Source of the DNA: Pseudoxanthomonas sp. PXM01
Lineage (GTDB): Bacteria; Pseudomonadota; Gammaproteobacteria; Xanthomonadales; Xanthomonadaceae
DNA length: 64,000 nt
NCBI RefSeq assembly: GCF_014851815.1
Contig: NZ_JACVAJ010000001.1
Location: 930,001-994,000 of the forward strand
Direction of reading: 5' to 3'
Shown here: positions 1 to 11,176 of the stretch, in pieces
How positions within the stretch are numbered: position 1 is the first letter of the stretch
How the letters are laid out: every line of letters begins with the position of its first letter
Position numbers and translations under genes: made by a program
The notes under the pieces: model-generated
Database searches by the model: none
What the model saw: the letters and a program-made list of their open reading frames with translations, nothing else
What the model was told of the DNA's origin: nothing

Positions 1-567
1 GAGCAGGAAGCCGAAGTCGCCGACGCGGTTGACCAGGAACGCCTTCATGTTGGCGAAGATCGCCGTCGGGCGCTTGAACCAGAAGCCGATCAGCAGGTAA
101 GACACCAGGCCCACCGCTTCCCAGCCTAAGAACAGCTGCAGGAAGTTGTTGCTCATCACCAGCATCAGCATGCTGAAGGTGAACAGCGAGATGTAGCTGA
201 AGAAGCGCTGGTAACCCGGGTCCTCGGCCATGTAGCCGATCGTGTAGAGGTGGACCAGCAGCGAGACGAAGGTCACCACGACCATCATCATGGCCGTCAG
301 CTTGTCGATCATGAAACCGACGTGGCCGCTGATGTTGCCCACTTCGAAGAAGGTGTACAGGTTCTCGTTGAACGGCGACGCGCCCTGCGCCACCAGTTGG
401 TACAGCACCCAGCACGACAGCGCGCAACTGGTCGCCACGCCCAGGATCGTCGCCGTGTGGGCGCCGGCGCGGCCGACGAAGCGACCGAACAGGCCGGCGA
501 TGATGCTGCCCAGCAGCGGCGCCAGCACGATGGCCAGCAGCACGTTCTTGGAGAGGAGGACTTCCAT
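1..567 (-). CDS. nuoL: NADH-quinone oxidoreductase subunit L (partial, C-terminus outside window)
   Basis: Large proton-pumping membrane subunit of respiratory complex I, related to Mrp-type antiporters. Only the first 189 codons are in the window; the frame is open to base 1. The visible part shows hydrophobic helices and the family stretch FLGWEAVGLVSYLLIGFW near residues 140-160, typical of NuoL. I chose the ATG at 567 (MEVLLSKN); an in-frame ATG at 576 would add three residues. The gene follows nuoK by about 16 bases and is the last visible gene of the nuo operon. nuoM and nuoN presumably follow outside the window. Confidence 0.95.
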   Translation of the reverse strand, partial: MEVLLSKNVLLAIVLAPLLGSIIAGLFGRFVGRAGAHTATILGVATSCALSCWVLYQLVAQGASPFNENLYTFFEVGNISGHVGFMIDKLTAMMMVVVTFVSLLVHLYTIGYMAEDPGYQRFFSYISLFTFSMLMLVMSNNFLQLFLGWEAVGLVSYLLIGFWFKRPTAIFANMKAFLVNRVGDFGFLL

Positions 568-583
568 ACCGGTCATCGGTGCA

Positions 584-889
584 TCAGCCTTTGAGCGTAT
601 CGACTTCGGCCACGTTGATCGTGCGCCGGGTGCGGAACAGGGTGACCAGGATCGCCAGGCCGATGGCGGCCTCGGCCGCGGCCACGGTCAGGATGAAGAA
701 CACGAAGATCTGGCCGGCCGCATCACCCAGCTCGCGCGAGAACGCGACGAAGTTGATGTTCACCGACAGCAGCATCAGTTCGATCGACATCAGCAGCACG
801 ATGACGTTCTTCCGGTTGAGGAAGATGCCGGCCAGGCTGATGCAGAACAGCACGGCGCCCAGCGCCAGCAGATGACCCAGGGAAATCAT
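584..889 (-). CDS. nuoK: NADH-quinone oxidoreductase subunit K
   Basis: Small membrane subunit of complex I, homologous to MrpC, and part of the proton channel. The 101-residue product has the usual length and three transmembrane helices. It carries the [16 protein letters not shown] segment, with the conserved membrane glutamate of helix 2. The start ATG overlaps the nuoJ stop codon by four bases, a common sign of translational coupling. It is transcribed with the rest of the operon from the promoter upstream of nuoA. Confidence 0.97.
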   Translation of the reverse strand: MISLGHLLALGAVLFCISLAGIFLNRKNVIVLLMSIELMLLSVNINFVAFSRELGDAAGQIFVFFILTVAAAEAAIGLAILVTLFRTRRTINVAEVDTLKG

Positions 890-1539
890 GCCTTGCCCTC
901 CCCTTCCGCCGGCGCGCTGGCCGGCGTTTCGCGCACCGGCTTCTCGGCCGGCATCGACACCATGCGGATGCGGTCGCGCGCCTTGACCCGCGACTGCTCA
1001 CCCGGGTCCTGCGTCTTGATGCCGGTGCGCTTGCGCAGCGTCAGCATCACGGCGGCCACCACGGCCACGGTCAGGATGACGGCGGCGAACTCGAACGGCA
1101 GCAGGAACTCGGTGAACAGCGTGCGCGCCAGCCACGCCGTATTGGACACATCGGCGGCGGCAGACGCGGCGTTGTCCGGGAACGGCACCGCCATCTTCGC
1201 CTTGATGCCGATCAGCACCAGCATCTGCGCCAGCATGACGACCGCGACCAGCAGGCCGACCGGCAGGAACTTGACCCAGCCTTCGCGCATGGCGGCGACG
1301 TCGATGTCGAGCATCATCACCACGAACAGGAACAGCACCATCACCGCGCCCACGTAGACGAGGATCAGGGCCACGCCCAGGAACTCCGCGCCTACCAGCA
1401 GCCAGATGCAGGCCACCGAGAAGAACGTCAGGATGAGGCACAGCACGGCATGCACCGGGTTGCGCACGCTGATCACCGCGCCGGCGGCGACGACCGCGAC
1501 GGTGGCGAAAGCGTAGAAACTGATCAGGACCCAATCCAT
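886..1539 (-). CDS. nuoJ: NADH-quinone oxidoreductase subunit J
   Basis: Membrane subunit of complex I (217 residues) with five predicted helices. The conserved [16 protein letters not shown] segment lies near residues 65-80. The start at 1539 (MDWVLISF) is ten bases after the nuoI stop and gives the family-like N-terminus; an upstream in-frame extension has no matching sequence and overlaps nuoI. The last ~45 residues are charged and rich in Pro and Ala, a hydrophilic tail beyond the last helix. Confidence 0.95.
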   Translation of the reverse strand: MDWVLISFYAFATVAVVAAGAVISVRNPVHAVLCLILTFFSVACIWLLVGAEFLGVALILVYVGAVMVLFLFVVMMLDIDVAAMREGWVKFLPVGLLVAVVMLAQMLVLIGIKAKMAVPFPDNAASAAADVSNTAWLARTLFTEFLLPFEFAAVILTVAVVAAVMLTLRKRTGIKTQDPGEQSRVKARDRIRMVSMPAEKPVRETPASAPAEGEGKA

Positions 1540-1549
1540 TCTTCGGACC

Positions 1550-2038
1550 TCAGCGGAAAGCGGCGTCGGCGGCGCGGCGCTCGGCGATCTCGGCTTCCAG
1601 CCGGTCTCCGATCGCCAGCAGCTGCGGCTTGGTGACGATGTTCTGCCCGCGCTTGTCGAAGTGGTACTCCAGCACGTGCGTTTCCACGATCGAGTCCACC
1701 GGGCAGCTTTCCTCGCAGAAGCCGCAGTAGATGCACTTGAACAGATCGATGTCGTAGCGCGTGGTGCGGCGGGTGCCATCCTCGCGCGGGGCCGAGTCGA
1801 TGGTGATCGCCAGCGCGGGGCACACGGCCTCGCACAGCTTGCAGGCGATGCAGCGCTCCTCGCCGTTCGGATAGCGGCGCAGTGCGTGCAGGCCGCGGAA
1901 GCGCGGCGACTGCGGGAACTTCTCCATCGGGTACATCAGCGTGTACTTCGGCTTGAAGGTGTACTTCAGCGTCAGCCACAGGCCCTGGAGCAGCTCCAGC
2001 AGCATCAGGCTCTTGAAGTAGTGCACAACCTTGCTCAT
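1550..2038 (-). CDS. nuoI: NADH-quinone oxidoreductase subunit I
   Basis: Peripheral-arm subunit carrying Fe-S clusters N6a and N6b, which pass electrons from NuoG towards NuoB. Two ferredoxin-type [4Fe-4S] motifs are intact: Cys63/66/69/73 ([11 protein letters not shown]) and Cys102/105/108/112 ([11 protein letters not shown]). The 162-residue length is normal for the family. The gene lies three bases after nuoH and ten before nuoJ in the operon. Confidence 0.97.
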   Translation of the reverse strand: MSKVVHYFKSLMLLELLQGLWLTLKYTFKPKYTLMYPMEKFPQSPRFRGLHALRRYPNGEERCIACKLCEAVCPALAITIDSAPREDGTRRTTRYDIDLFKCIYCGFCEESCPVDSIVETHVLEYHFDKRGQNIVTKPQLLAIGDRLEAEIAERRAADAAFR

Positions 2039-2041
2039 GTC

Positions 2042-3133
2042 TTACACACCCTTCTCGAACACGCCGAAGAACACCATCACTGCCGTCACCGCGATCCAGA
2101 AGATCGTGAGCGGAATGAACACCTTCCAGCCCAGTCGCATGATCTGGTCGTAGCGGTAGCGCGGGAAGCTGGCGCGGAACCAGATGTAGGCGCTGGCGAA
2201 GAACAGCACCTTCAGCAGCAGCCACGGCCAGCCGCCCACCCAGATCCAGTTGATCCACGGCGACACATCGGCGGTGATCCAGCCCTGCAGCGGGCTCAGC
2301 CAGCCGCCGAGGAAGAACAGCGACACCAGGAAGCTGACCAGGATCATGTTGGCGTATTCGGCCAGGAAGAACAGCGCGAACGCCGCACCCGAATACTCGA
2401 CCATGTGGCCGGCGACGATTTCCGATTCGCCTTCCACCACGTCGAACGGCGAGCGGTTGGTCTCGGCGACGCCGGATACCCAGTACACGATGAACAGCGG
2501 GAACAGCGGCAGCCAGAACCACTCGAGGAAGCCCGAGTCGCCCGCCTGCGCCATCACGATGTCGGTCAGGTTGAGGCTGCCGGCGGCGATCAGCACGCCG
2601 ACCAGGGCGAAGCCCATCGCGATTTCGTAGCTGACCACCTGCGCGGCCGAGCGCATGGCGCCCAGGAACGCGTACTTCGAGTTAGACGCCCAGCCGGCGA
2701 TGATGATGCCGTACACGCCCAGCGAGGTCATCGCCAGCAGGTACAGCAGGCCGGCGTTGGCGTTCGACAGCACCAGCTGGTAATCGAACGGCACCACCGC
2801 CCACGCGGCGAACGCCGGCGCCAGCGTGATCAGCGGCGCGAGGATGTACATCGTCTTCTGCGCGCTGCTGGGCTGGATGATTTCCTTGAACAGCAGTTTG
2901 AAGACGTCGGCGAAGGCCTGGAAAATGCCCATGCCCACGTACATCGGTCCGTGGCGCACGTGCATCCAGCCGATCAGCTTGCGCTCCCACACCACGTAGA
3001 ACGCGACCGAGATGATCACCGGCATGGCAATCACCAGGATCTTCAGCACGATCCACAGGATCATGCCGATGTCGCCCAGCCCGAAGAACCACTCGCGCAG
3101 GGGGCCGACCGCGTTGATCAACATCTCGTTCAT
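2042..3133 (-). CDS. nuoH: NADH-quinone oxidoreductase subunit H
   Basis: Membrane subunit next to the quinone-binding chamber of complex I. The 363-residue product has about eight helices. It contains the conserved [14 protein letters not shown] segment and the [15 protein letters not shown] segment with its acidic residues. The start MNEMLINAV at 3133 overlaps the nuoG stop by four bases. A longer frame opening at 3199 would run inside nuoG and was not used. Confidence 0.96.
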   Translation of the reverse strand: MNEMLINAVGPLREWFFGLGDIGMILWIVLKILVIAMPVIISVAFYVVWERKLIGWMHVRHGPMYVGMGIFQAFADVFKLLFKEIIQPSSAQKTMYILAPLITLAPAFAAWAVVPFDYQLVLSNANAGLLYLLAMTSLGVYGIIIAGWASNSKYAFLGAMRSAAQVVSYEIAMGFALVGVLIAAGSLNLTDIVMAQAGDSGFLEWFWLPLFPLFIVYWVSGVAETNRSPFDVVEGESEIVAGHMVEYSGAAFALFFLAEYANMILVSFLVSLFFLGGWLSPLQGWITADVSPWINWIWVGGWPWLLLKVLFFASAYIWFRASFPRYRYDQIMRLGWKVFIPLTIFWIAVTAVMVFFGVFEKGV

Positions 3134-5364
3134 GCGCTCACCACCGTGACGCGTCCGGCACCCAGCGGCGCCGTGGCGCCGTAGCCACTTTCGATCCACG
3201 CGGCACCCGCGGCAACGCGGGCATCCACCACCACCGGCAGCGCGGCGGTGCCGATACCGTTACCGACCTTGGCCACCTGGCCCTCGGCAACACCGGCAGC
3301 CTGCGCATCGGCAGGATTCAGCACGATGCGGTCACCGACGTTCAGCGGATGCGCCTGCAGCGCCTCGGCGCGGCGGACGGTACCGTCGGTGCGGTAGATC
3401 GCCGCGGTGACGGCCAGTTCCAGGCCCTGTCCGTTGATGGCCGGCGCGGCGGACTTCACCACCGCAACCGTCTTGGCGTCGGCGATGGCCTCGCGCACAC
3501 CGGCGATATCGGTGAACTCGAAACCGGCCAGCTGCAGCTCGCCACCCAAGGCGCGCAGCACCTTCCAGCCGTCACGCGCCTCGCCCGGCAGCTTGCCGGC
3601 AGCCTGCGTGCGCTGGTCCTTGCCATCGAGATTGGTCAGCGTCGCATCGATTTCGGGCAACAGACCGATCGGCAGGATCACGTCCGCCACATCGCGCGTC
3701 GACTTGCAGGCGAAGTGGCTGAACGCCACGACCTTGGCCGAGGCGAGCGCACGGCTGGCAGCCGGCGTATCGGCAAAGTCCAGTCCCGGCTCGACGCCGT
3801 AGATCACGTAAGCACCGCGCGGCTCGGCGAACATACCGGCCACGTCGCGGCTACTCGGCAGCACGCCCTGGCGCGCCAGGCCGACGGCATTCGCACCCTG
3901 CGGAATGCGGCACAGCGACGCATCGGTCGCGCCTCCGAACGCCGCGGCAGCGGCGCGCAGCGCGGCGGCCTGCGGATGGTTCTCGACGATGCCACCGACG
4001 ATCACGACGGCGCGGTTCGCCGCCTTCGCGATGTCGCGCAGCGCAGCATCGTTCAGTGCGTCACCGAGCTTCGACGGCACGACGATGTGCTTGCCGGCGA
4101 TGCCGAAGGCAAAGTCGAAGTCGACCGGGTTGACCACGTGCACCTTGGCCCCCGTGCGGACGGCCTTGCGGATGCGCTGGTGCAGCAGCGGCAGTTCGTG
4201 GCGGAGGTTGGTGCCGAACAGCACGATGACATCCGCCTGCTCGATCTCGGCCAGCGGCAGCGCGAACGGTTCGGCCACGGCGCCATCGGAGAAGTCGCGG
4301 TTGTTGATGCGGTGGTCCAGGTTGCCGGTGCCGAGGCCGTCGGCGAGCTTGGCCAGCAGGCCGCCCTCCTCGTTCGACACCGCCGGATGCACCAGCACGC
4401 CGAGGCTGTCGCCGCGGTTCGCGCGCAGGATCTCGGCAGCCGCGGCCAGGCCTTCGGCCCAGGACACTTCGCGCCACTCGCCATTGACCTTCTGCAGCGG
4501 CTTCACCGCGCGGTCGTCGGCATACAGGCCCTGGTGCGAATAGCGGTCGCGGTCGGACAGCCAGCACTCGTTGACCGCCTCGTTCTCACGCGGCACGGTG
4601 CGCAGCACCTGGCCACGGCGCGAGTGGTAGAACACGTTGGAGCCCATCGCGTCATGGAAACCGACGGATTCGCGCGCGATCAGTTCCCACGGACGGGCGC
4701 GGAACTGGAACACCTTGTTTGTCAGCGCGCCGACCGGGCAGACGTCGATGACGTTGCCGGAAATTTCGGTGGTCAGCGGCTTGCCGTCGTAGGTGCCGAT
4801 CTGCAGGTTCTCGCCGCGGTACATGCCGCCCAGCTCGTAGGTGCCGGCGACGTCCGCGGTGAAGCGCACGCAGCGCGTGCACTGGATGCAGCGGGTCATC
4901 TCGGTGGCGACCAGCGGACCGATATCCTCGTCCGGCACCACGCGCTTGCGTTCCTGGAACCGGCTGACCGAACGGCCGTAACCCAGCGACAGGTCCTGCA
5001 GCTCGCACTCGCCGCCCTGATCGCAGATCGGGCAGTCCAGCGGATGGTTGATCAGCAGGAATTCCATCACGTTGCGCTGCGACTTCAACGCCTTGTCGCT
5101 GCGCGTGGCGATCTTCATGCCATCCATCACCGGCGTGGCGCAGGCCGGCGCCGGCTTCGGCATCTTCTCCACTTCGACCAGGCACATGCGGCAGTTGGCC
5201 GCGATCGGCAGCTTCTCGTGGTAGCAGAAGCGCGGGATCGGGATGCCGGCCTTGTCGGCGGCCTGGATGATCATCGAACCCTTGGGCGCGGCCAGCTCCT
5301 GCCCGTCGATGAAGACGGTGACGTGGTCCGGCGGCAGGTTGGGATTCACGGGCTGCGCACTCAC
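3130..5364 (-). CDS. nuoG: NADH-quinone oxidoreductase subunit G
   Basis: Large Fe-S subunit of the peripheral arm (744 residues). The N-terminal [2Fe-2S] domain has Cys47/58/61/75. It is followed by the His/Cys motif of cluster N5 ([14 protein letters not shown]), two further 4Fe-4S regions (CIQCTRC and a later Cys in VIDVCPVGA) and a molybdopterin-oxidoreductase-like domain that is catalytically silent in this family. The start is GTG at 5364 in a GTGA overlap with the nuoF stop. The C-terminal third is the least conserved part, as is usual. Confidence 0.95.
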   Translation of the reverse strand: MSAQPVNPNLPPDHVTVFIDGQELAAPKGSMIIQAADKAGIPIPRFCYHEKLPIAANCRMCLVEVEKMPKPAPACATPVMDGMKIATRSDKALKSQRNVMEFLLINHPLDCPICDQGGECELQDLSLGYGRSVSRFQERKRVVPDEDIGPLVATEMTRCIQCTRCVRFTADVAGTYELGGMYRGENLQIGTYDGKPLTTEISGNVIDVCPVGALTNKVFQFRARPWELIARESVGFHDAMGSNVFYHSRRGQVLRTVPRENEAVNECWLSDRDRYSHQGLYADDRAVKPLQKVNGEWREVSWAEGLAAAAEILRANRGDSLGVLVHPAVSNEEGGLLAKLADGLGTGNLDHRINNRDFSDGAVAEPFALPLAEIEQADVIVLFGTNLRHELPLLHQRIRKAVRTGAKVHVVNPVDFDFAFGIAGKHIVVPSKLGDALNDAALRDIAKAANRAVVIVGGIVENHPQAAALRAAAAAFGGATDASLCRIPQGANAVGLARQGVLPSSRDVAGMFAEPRGAYVIYGVEPGLDFADTPAASRALASAKVVAFSHFACKSTRDVADVILPIGLLPEIDATLTNLDGKDQRTQAAGKLPGEARDGWKVLRALGGELQLAGFEFTDIAGVREAIADAKTVAVVKSAAPAINGQGLELAVTAAIYRTDGTVRRAEALQAHPLNVGDRIVLNPADAQAAGVAEGQVAKVGNGIGTAALPVVVDARVAAGAAWIESGYGATAPLGAGRVTVVSA

Positions 5365-6731
5365 GCGGCCACCTCCAGATTGGAACGGACCACCGTGCCG
5401 TCGCGCTCGTCGTCGACGAGGAACCGCTTGTTGACGATCGCGTATTCGAATTCGTGCCAGAAGTGGCGCAGCATGCCCTGCACCGGCCACGCGGCGGCTT
5501 CACCGAACGCGCAGATGGTGTGGCCTTCGATCTGGCCGGCGGCCGCGCGCAGCGTCTGCAGGTCTTCGATCGTGGCCTTGTGCTCGGCCACGCGGGTCAG
5601 CATGCGGTACATCCAGCCGGTGCCTTCTCGGCACGGCGTGCACTGGCCGCAGCTTTCCTTGTAGTAGAAACGGGCGATGCGCTGGCAGGCACGCACCATG
5701 CAGGTGGTGTCGTCCATCACCACGACGGCACCGGAACCCAGGCCGGAACCGGCCTTCTGGATGCTGTCGTAATCCATCGTCAAACCCATCATCACCTCGC
5801 CCGGCAGCACCGGCATCGAGGAGCCGCCCGGGATGACGGCCTTGAGCTTGCGGCCTTCGCGCATGCCGCCGCAGAGGTCCAGCAGGTCGGCGAACGACGT
5901 GCCCAGGCGGATCTCGTGGTTGCCGGGGCGCGCGACGTGGCCGGAGACCGAGAAGATCTTGCAGCCGCCGTTGTTGGGCTTGCCGAGGTTCATGAACCAC
6001 TCGGCGCCGTTGCGCACGATCGCCGGCACCGAGGCGTAGGTCTCGGTGTTGTTGATCGTGGTCGGCTTGCCGTACAGGCCGAAGTTGGCCGGGAACGGCG
6101 GCTTGAAGCGCGGCTGGCCCTTCTTGCCTTCCAGCGACTCCATCAAGGCGGTTTCCTCACCGCAGATGTAGGCACCCGCGCCCAGCGCGTTGTACAGGTC
6201 GATGTCGACACCGGAGCCGAGGATGTCCTTGCCCAGCCAGCCGTGCTTGTAGGCCTCGGCGGTGGCTTCTTCCAGGTGCTCGAACGGCTCGTGGTGGAAC
6301 TCGCCGCGCAGGTAGTTGTAGCCCACAGTGGAACCGGTGGCGTAGCAGGCGATCGCCATGCCCTCGATCACCGCATGCGGGTTGTAGCGCAGGATGTCGC
6401 GGTCCTTGGCGGTGCCCGGCTCGGATTCGTCCGAGTTGCAGAGGATGTACTTCTGCATGGCGCCCTTCGGCATGAAGCTCCACTTCAGGCCGGTGGGGAA
6501 GCCCGCGCCGCCGCGACCACGCAAGCCGGACTGCTTGACCATCTCGACGACGTCGGCCGGCGGGATCTTCTCTTCGATGATCCGGCGCAGCGCTGCGTAA
6601 CCGCCGGTCTTCAGGTAGTTCTCGTACGACCAGGGCTTGTCGAAGTGCAGCGTGGTGTAGACGGCCTGGTGCTCCTTGGGAGCGGGACCGACCGGGCCGT
6701 AGCCTTCTGAATAGTGGGAATGGCCTGCCAT
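5361..6731 (-). CDS. nuoF: NADH-quinone oxidoreductase subunit F
   Basis: NADH-binding flavoprotein of complex I that takes the hydride from NADH through FMN and passes electrons to cluster N3. Visible motifs are the glycine-rich [13 protein letters not shown] segment for NADH binding, [14 protein letters not shown] for FMN and NADH, and Cys361/364/367 in [11 protein letters not shown] plus a later Cys for the [4Fe-4S] cluster. The length of 456 residues is near the family norm. It starts four bases after nuoE. Confidence 0.97.
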   Translation of the reverse strand: MAGHSHYSEGYGPVGPAPKEHQAVYTTLHFDKPWSYENYLKTGGYAALRRIIEEKIPPADVVEMVKQSGLRGRGGAGFPTGLKWSFMPKGAMQKYILCNSDESEPGTAKDRDILRYNPHAVIEGMAIACYATGSTVGYNYLRGEFHHEPFEHLEEATAEAYKHGWLGKDILGSGVDIDLYNALGAGAYICGEETALMESLEGKKGQPRFKPPFPANFGLYGKPTTINNTETYASVPAIVRNGAEWFMNLGKPNNGGCKIFSVSGHVARPGNHEIRLGTSFADLLDLCGGMREGRKLKAVIPGGSSMPVLPGEVMMGLTMDYDSIQKAGSGLGSGAVVVMDDTTCMVRACQRIARFYYKESCGQCTPCREGTGWMYRMLTRVAEHKATIEDLQTLRAAAGQIEGHTICAFGEAAAWPVQGMLRHFWHEFEYAIVNKRFLVDDERDGTVVRSNLEVAA

Positions 6732-6735
6732 GCGC

Positions 6736-7263
6736 TTACTCCAGCCCGTCCAGCAGCTCGTCGACCTTCGCCGGCGTCAGCTTCTCGTGGTAGTGGCCGT
6801 TGATCACGACCACCGGCGCGCCGCAGCACGCGGCCACGCACTCTTCTTCGCGCTTCAGGTACACGCGGCCGTCGGCGGTGGATTCGCCCAGCTTGCAGCC
6901 CAGCTTCTTCTCCGCGTGCGCGACAAGATCCTGCGCGCCGTTGAGCCAGCAGCTGATGTTGGTGCAGAACGCCACGTTGTTGCGGCCGACCTTCTCGGTC
7001 TCGAACATCGAGTAGAAGCTGGCGACTTCGTACGCCCACACCGGCGGCAGGTCCAGGTACTTGGCGACCGCGGCGATCAGCTCGTCGGTCAGCCAGCCCT
7101 CGTTCTGCTCCTGCGCGGCATGCAGGCCCTGCAGTACCGCAGACCGCTTGCGGTCCGGCGGAAACTTGGTCAGCCAATGATCGATGTGCGCGCGCGTCTT
7201 GTCGCTCAACGCCACCAGCGGATCGACGTTCTGCGCCGCTTCGAAATTACCCGTGGCCCTCAT
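6736..7263 (-). CDS. nuoE: NADH-quinone oxidoreductase subunit E
   Basis: Thioredoxin-fold subunit carrying [2Fe-2S] cluster N1a, which partners NuoF at the NADH site. Ligands are Cys100, Cys105, Cys142 and Cys146 (CTNISC and CVAACC). The length of 175 residues is typical. The start ATG overlaps the nuoD stop by four bases. Confidence 0.96.
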   Translation of the reverse strand: MRATGNFEAAQNVDPLVALSDKTRAHIDHWLTKFPPDRKRSAVLQGLHAAQEQNEGWLTDELIAAVAKYLDLPPVWAYEVASFYSMFETEKVGRNNVAFCTNISCWLNGAQDLVAHAEKKLGCKLGESTADGRVYLKREEECVAACCGAPVVVINGHYHEKLTPAKVDELLDGLE

Positions 7264-8564
7264 CGGTCCACCTCACCAAATACCAAGTCATAAGTACCGA
7301 TCATCGCGACGACGTCGGGGAGCATGTGGCCGCGCACGATCTCGTCCATCGAGGACAGGTGCGCGAAGCCCGGCGCGCGCAACTTCACGCGGAAAGGCTT
7401 GTTGGCGCCGTCGGACACCAGGTAGCAGCCGAACTCGCCCTTCGGCGCCTCGACCGCGGCGTAGGTTTCGCCGGCGGGCACGCAATAGCCTTCGCTGAAC
7501 AGCTTGAAGTGGTGGATCAGCGCTTCCATGTCGTCCTTCATCTCCTCGCGGGAGGGCGGCGCGACCTTGAAGTTCTGCACCATGACCGGGCCAGGGTTGG
7601 CCTTCAGCCACTTCACGCACTGCTGGATGATGCGGTTGGACTGGCGCATCTCGGCGACGCGGACCAGGTAACGGTCGTAGCAGTCGCCGTTGACACCGAC
7701 CGGGATGTCGAAATCGACCACGTCGTACTTCGCGTACGGCTGCTTCTTGCGCAGATCCCAGGCGATGCCCGAACCACGCAGCATCGCGCCGGTCATGCCC
7801 AGCGCACGCGCCTGTTCGGGCGACACCACACCGATACCGACGGTGCGCTGCTTCCAGATGCGGTTGTCGGTCAGCAGCGTCTCGTACTCGTCGACGCGCT
7901 TCGGGAATTCGTTGGTGAAGTCTTCCAGGAAATCGAGCAGCGAACCTTCGCGGGCCTGGTTGAAGTGCTTCAGCGCCTTGCCCTTTCGCCAGGGCGATTC
8001 CTTGTACTTCGGCATGTGGTCCGGCAGGTCGCGGTAGACGCCGCCCGGACGGTAGTACGCCGCGTGCATGCGTGCGCCGCTGACCGCTTCGTAGCAGTCC
8101 ATCAGCTCTTCGCGCTCGCGGAAGGCGTACAGCATGACCGCCATCGCGCCCAGGTCGAGCGCGTTGGAGCCGATCCACATCAGGTGGTTCAGGATGCGGG
8201 TGATCTCGTCGAACATCGTGCGGATGTACTGTGCACGCTCCGGCGCCTCGATGCCCATCAGGGTCTCGATGGCGCGCACGTAGGCGTGCTCGTTGCACAT
8301 CATCGACACGTAGTCGAGACGGTCCATGTAGCCGATCGACTGGTTGAACGGCTTCGACTCGGCCAGCTTCTCGGTGCCCCGGTGCAGCAGACCGACGTGC
8401 GGATCGGCACGGACGATGGTCTCGCCGTCCATTTCCAGGATCAGGCGCAGCACGCCGTGCGCGGCCGGATGCTGGGGACCGAAGTTCAGCGTGTAGTTGC
8501 GGATTTCCTGCTTGGCTTCGGCAGGATTGCTGGCGAACGCGGCGCCGGATTGCGGATTGCTCAT
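7260..8564 (-). CDS. nuoD: NADH-quinone oxidoreductase subunit D
   Basis: 49-kDa-type subunit that forms the quinone pocket with NuoB and derives from NiFe-hydrogenase large subunits. The 434-residue protein has the characteristic [15 protein letters not shown] and [12 protein letters not shown] segments near residues 30-75. The start MSNPQSG at 8564 overlaps the nuoC stop by four bases. A longer in-frame opening lies inside nuoC and is not credible. Separate nuoC and nuoD genes, not a nuoCD fusion, are seen here. Confidence 0.97.
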   Translation of the reverse strand: MSNPQSGAAFASNPAEAKQEIRNYTLNFGPQHPAAHGVLRLILEMDGETIVRADPHVGLLHRGTEKLAESKPFNQSIGYMDRLDYVSMMCNEHAYVRAIETLMGIEAPERAQYIRTMFDEITRILNHLMWIGSNALDLGAMAVMLYAFREREELMDCYEAVSGARMHAAYYRPGGVYRDLPDHMPKYKESPWRKGKALKHFNQAREGSLLDFLEDFTNEFPKRVDEYETLLTDNRIWKQRTVGIGVVSPEQARALGMTGAMLRGSGIAWDLRKKQPYAKYDVVDFDIPVGVNGDCYDRYLVRVAEMRQSNRIIQQCVKWLKANPGPVMVQNFKVAPPSREEMKDDMEALIHHFKLFSEGYCVPAGETYAAVEAPKGEFGCYLVSDGANKPFRVKLRAPGFAHLSSMDEIVRGHMLPDVVAMIGTYDLVFGEVDR

Positions 8565-9286
8565 GCCTTGCCCTCGCGCACAGCCTGCTCGCCGGCGGCG
8601 GTCTGGTAGCGGGCGTCGTCGCGGATCACGCGCGGCACGCCGACACGCGGCTCGACCGACGTGACCGGCTCGTACACCACGCGCTTCTTTTCTTCGTCGT
8701 AACGCACTTCGACGTTGCCGATCAGCGGGAAATCCTTGCGGAACGGATGGCCGACGAATCCGTAGTCGGTCAGGATGCGGCGCAGGTCCGGATGGCCTTC
8801 GAAGATGATGCCGTACAGGTCGAACGCTTCGCGCTCGAACCAGTTCAGGCCCGGCCACACGTCGCACAGCGACGCGACCACCGGCAGGCCGTCGTCCGGC
8901 GCGAAACAGCGCACGCGCACGCGACGGTTGTGCTGGTACGACAGCAGGTGCAGCACGACGGCGAAACGGTTCGGACGGACGGCGTCGCGCGGACGCTGGT
9001 CCCAGTTGAAGCGGCCGGGACCGAAGCCCTCGACACCGCGACTGAAGCCTTCGGACGACACGTCGGCGGTATCCCACTCGGCGCTGCCGTAGCCCAGGTA
9101 GTCCACGCCGCTGACGTCGACGGCCTGTTCGAAACCGAACTCGTCGCGCAGTGCCAGGCAGACCGCATGCCAGGACGCAGACGGCACTTCCAGGGTGATT
9201 TCGCCGCGCGGCTCGGCCACGCTGACCGTGGCGTCCGCGAAGCGGGCGCGCAGCTGGTCGGTGAAGTTTGCAGCTTGCTCAGCCAT
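8561..9286 (-). CDS. nuoC: NADH-quinone oxidoreductase subunit C
   Basis: 30-kDa-type peripheral-arm subunit (241 residues) that supports NuoD and NuoB. The family signature is present as the [20 protein letters not shown] segment near residues 135-155, followed by [10 protein letters not shown]. It starts with MAEQAANF, 47 bases after the nuoB stop, one of the widest gaps in this operon. Confidence 0.96.
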   Translation of the reverse strand: MAEQAANFTDQLRARFADATVSVAEPRGEITLEVPSASWHAVCLALRDEFGFEQAVDVSGVDYLGYGSAEWDTADVSSEGFSRGVEGFGPGRFNWDQRPRDAVRPNRFAVVLHLLSYQHNRRVRVRCFAPDDGLPVVASLCDVWPGLNWFEREAFDLYGIIFEGHPDLRRILTDYGFVGHPFRKDFPLIGNVEVRYDEEKKRVVYEPVTSVEPRVGVPRVIRDDARYQTAAGEQAVREGKA

Positions 9287-9333
9287 GGGGCGTGGCGTGC
9301 TCTTGAAGGAAGGATGTCAGGGGAAAGCAGGGA

Positions 9334-9878
<545 letters not shown>

Positions 9879-9888
<10 letters not shown>

Positions 9889-10235
9889 TCGAGCGCTCCC
9901 TTCTTCCAAACGTAAACGAAACCGAGGAACAGCATGCCCACGAACAGGCCCATCGTGACCAGCGCACGCGGACCCAGTTCCTGGAACACCAGCGTCCACG
10001 GAACAATGAAGATGATTTCCAGATCGAACACGATGAACTGGATGGCGATCAGGTAGTAGCGCACGTCGAACTTCATGCGTGCGTCTTCGAAGGCCTCGAA
10101 GCCGCATTCGTACGGGGACAGCTTCTGGGCGTCGGGACGACGCGGGCCGAGGAAGCGACCGGCCACCATCAGCGCGATGCCGATGCCGGTGGCGACGATC
10201 AGGAACAACAGGGTGGGCAGGTAATTGGCCAGCAC
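9879..10235 (-). CDS. nuoA: NADH-quinone oxidoreductase subunit A
   Basis: Small membrane subunit at the junction of the two arms (118 residues, three helices). It contains the conserved [20 protein letters not shown] segment and the [15 protein letters not shown] segment. The best start is GTG at 10235 (VLANYLPT), preceded by a purine-rich AAGAAGAG stretch; no ATG fits. It is the first gene of the complex I operon, with a leader of about 170 nt behind the predicted promoter. Confidence 0.95.
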
Positions 10236-10409
10236 TCGCTTGTCTCTTCTTGTCCTATCCGCCGGCGCGCACGACGCGGCACGGCATGAATGGGGCTTGC
10301 ATCGCTCGCGCCTGGCCTGCGCCATGCGCGACCCGTGGCGCGACCACCGGGCCCATCTTCGGCGGGAGCCCTTCCGCAGCACGTACCGGGCGCCCGATGA
10401 ATCGGCGGG

Positions 10410-10439
10410 ATTGTAACGGTTTGTGAACTCGCTAGTAAA
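10410..10439 (-). promoter_or_regulatory. Predicted sigma-70 promoter of the nuo operon
   Basis: Read on the minus strand, TTTACT (10439-10434) lies 18 bases before TACAAT (10415-10410), a good housekeeping-type promoter. It sits between the tRNA-Leu terminator and nuoA, so the nuo operon can be transcribed on its own. The predicted RNA has a leader of about 170 nt. The remaining bases to nuoA (10236-10409) show no gene I can support. Confidence 0.6.
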
Positions 10440-10474
10440 CGATTACCGGCGCATATCACCGCAGTCGGCAAAAG

Positions 10475-10502
10475 AAAAAACCCGCCGGAAGGCGGGTTTT
10501 TT
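10475..10502. terminator. Rho-independent terminator, bidirectional shape
   Basis: Six A residues, the stem CCCGCC, loop GGAA, stem GGCGGG and six T residues. The symmetry allows function on both strands. In context it ends the secG/tRNA-Leu transcript on the minus strand, just before the nuo promoter. Confidence 0.85.
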
Positions 10503-10537
10503 CACTGCGGGAGCGACGTTGCCGCCGACCCGCCGAT

Positions 10538-10622
10538 TGGTGCCCAAGAGGGGACTCGAACCCCTACGACTTTCGCCGCTACCACCTCAAGGTAGTGCGT
10601 CTACCAATTCCGCCACCTGGGC
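10538..10622 (-). tRNA. tRNA-Leu (anticodon GAG)
   Basis: An 85-nt cloverleaf with a long variable arm, as in class II tRNAs. The acceptor stem GCCCAGG pairs with CTTGGGC (one G-U pair), and the D-arm contains AATTGGTAGAC. The anticodon stem CTACC/GGTAG encloses a 7-base loop with GAG in the middle. The T-arm contains GGTTCGAGTCC, and the 3' CCA is encoded. It lies between secG and the nuo operon in the same direction. Confidence 0.95.
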
Positions 10623-10669
10623 TTTGAAACCTGCGCGGCGCACCGCGCGCGCCGCCATTGTATCCGTGA

Positions 10670-11119
10670 TCAGCCGCCCTGCGGCGGCGTCACCGGCGGC
10701 GTTTCCGTCACCGGCGCGGTTTCCTGCGGTGCGGCGGGCGCATTGCCGGCCGGCGCAGCAGGGGTCTGCTGGATCGGCGTGCTCGGCACGGTCGACGGCT
10801 TCGGCAGTTCGCCTGCCGGCGCGGCCGGTGCCGCCGGAAGCTCTGACATCACGCCGAGGTTCTGCTGGGTGGTCGGGCGCGCGCTATGCGTCGCGTACCA
10901 CGCCATGAACAGGCTGATGCCGAAGAAGGCGATGGCCAGCCACTTGGTGCTCTTGGACAGGAAGTTGGACGCGCCGCGCGCACCGAACACCGTACCGGAA
11001 GCTCCGCCGCCACCGAAGCCCGAGCCGGCCTGCGCGCCGGAACCCCGCTGCATCAGCACCAGCGCGATGATGGCGATGGCCACCAGCACGTACACCACAT
11101 TCAGGATCAACATCCACAT
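10670..11119 (-). CDS. secG: Protein-export membrane protein SecG
   Basis: Third subunit of the SecYEG translocon. The 149-residue product begins with the classic MWMLILNVVYVLVAIAIIALV helix and then has LMQRGSGAQAGSGFGGG and the NFLSKSTKWLAIAFF segment leading into helix two, all diagnostic of SecG. After residue ~85 comes a long tail rich in Pro, Ala and Thr that E. coli SecG (about 110 residues) lacks. It follows tpiA by 57 bases, and the tRNA-Leu gene follows it. Confidence 0.93.
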   Translation of the reverse strand: MWMLILNVVYVLVAIAIIALVLMQRGSGAQAGSGFGGGGASGTVFGARGASNFLSKSTKWLAIAFFGISLFMAWYATHSARPTTQQNLGVMSELPAAPAAPAGELPKPSTVPSTPIQQTPAAPAGNAPAAPQETAPVTETPPVTPPQGG

Positions 11120-11176
11120 TTGGAATCAGTCTCAACCGGTTGAGTCGTCCAGCCCCTGGGGCCGGTCTTGCCGGGG

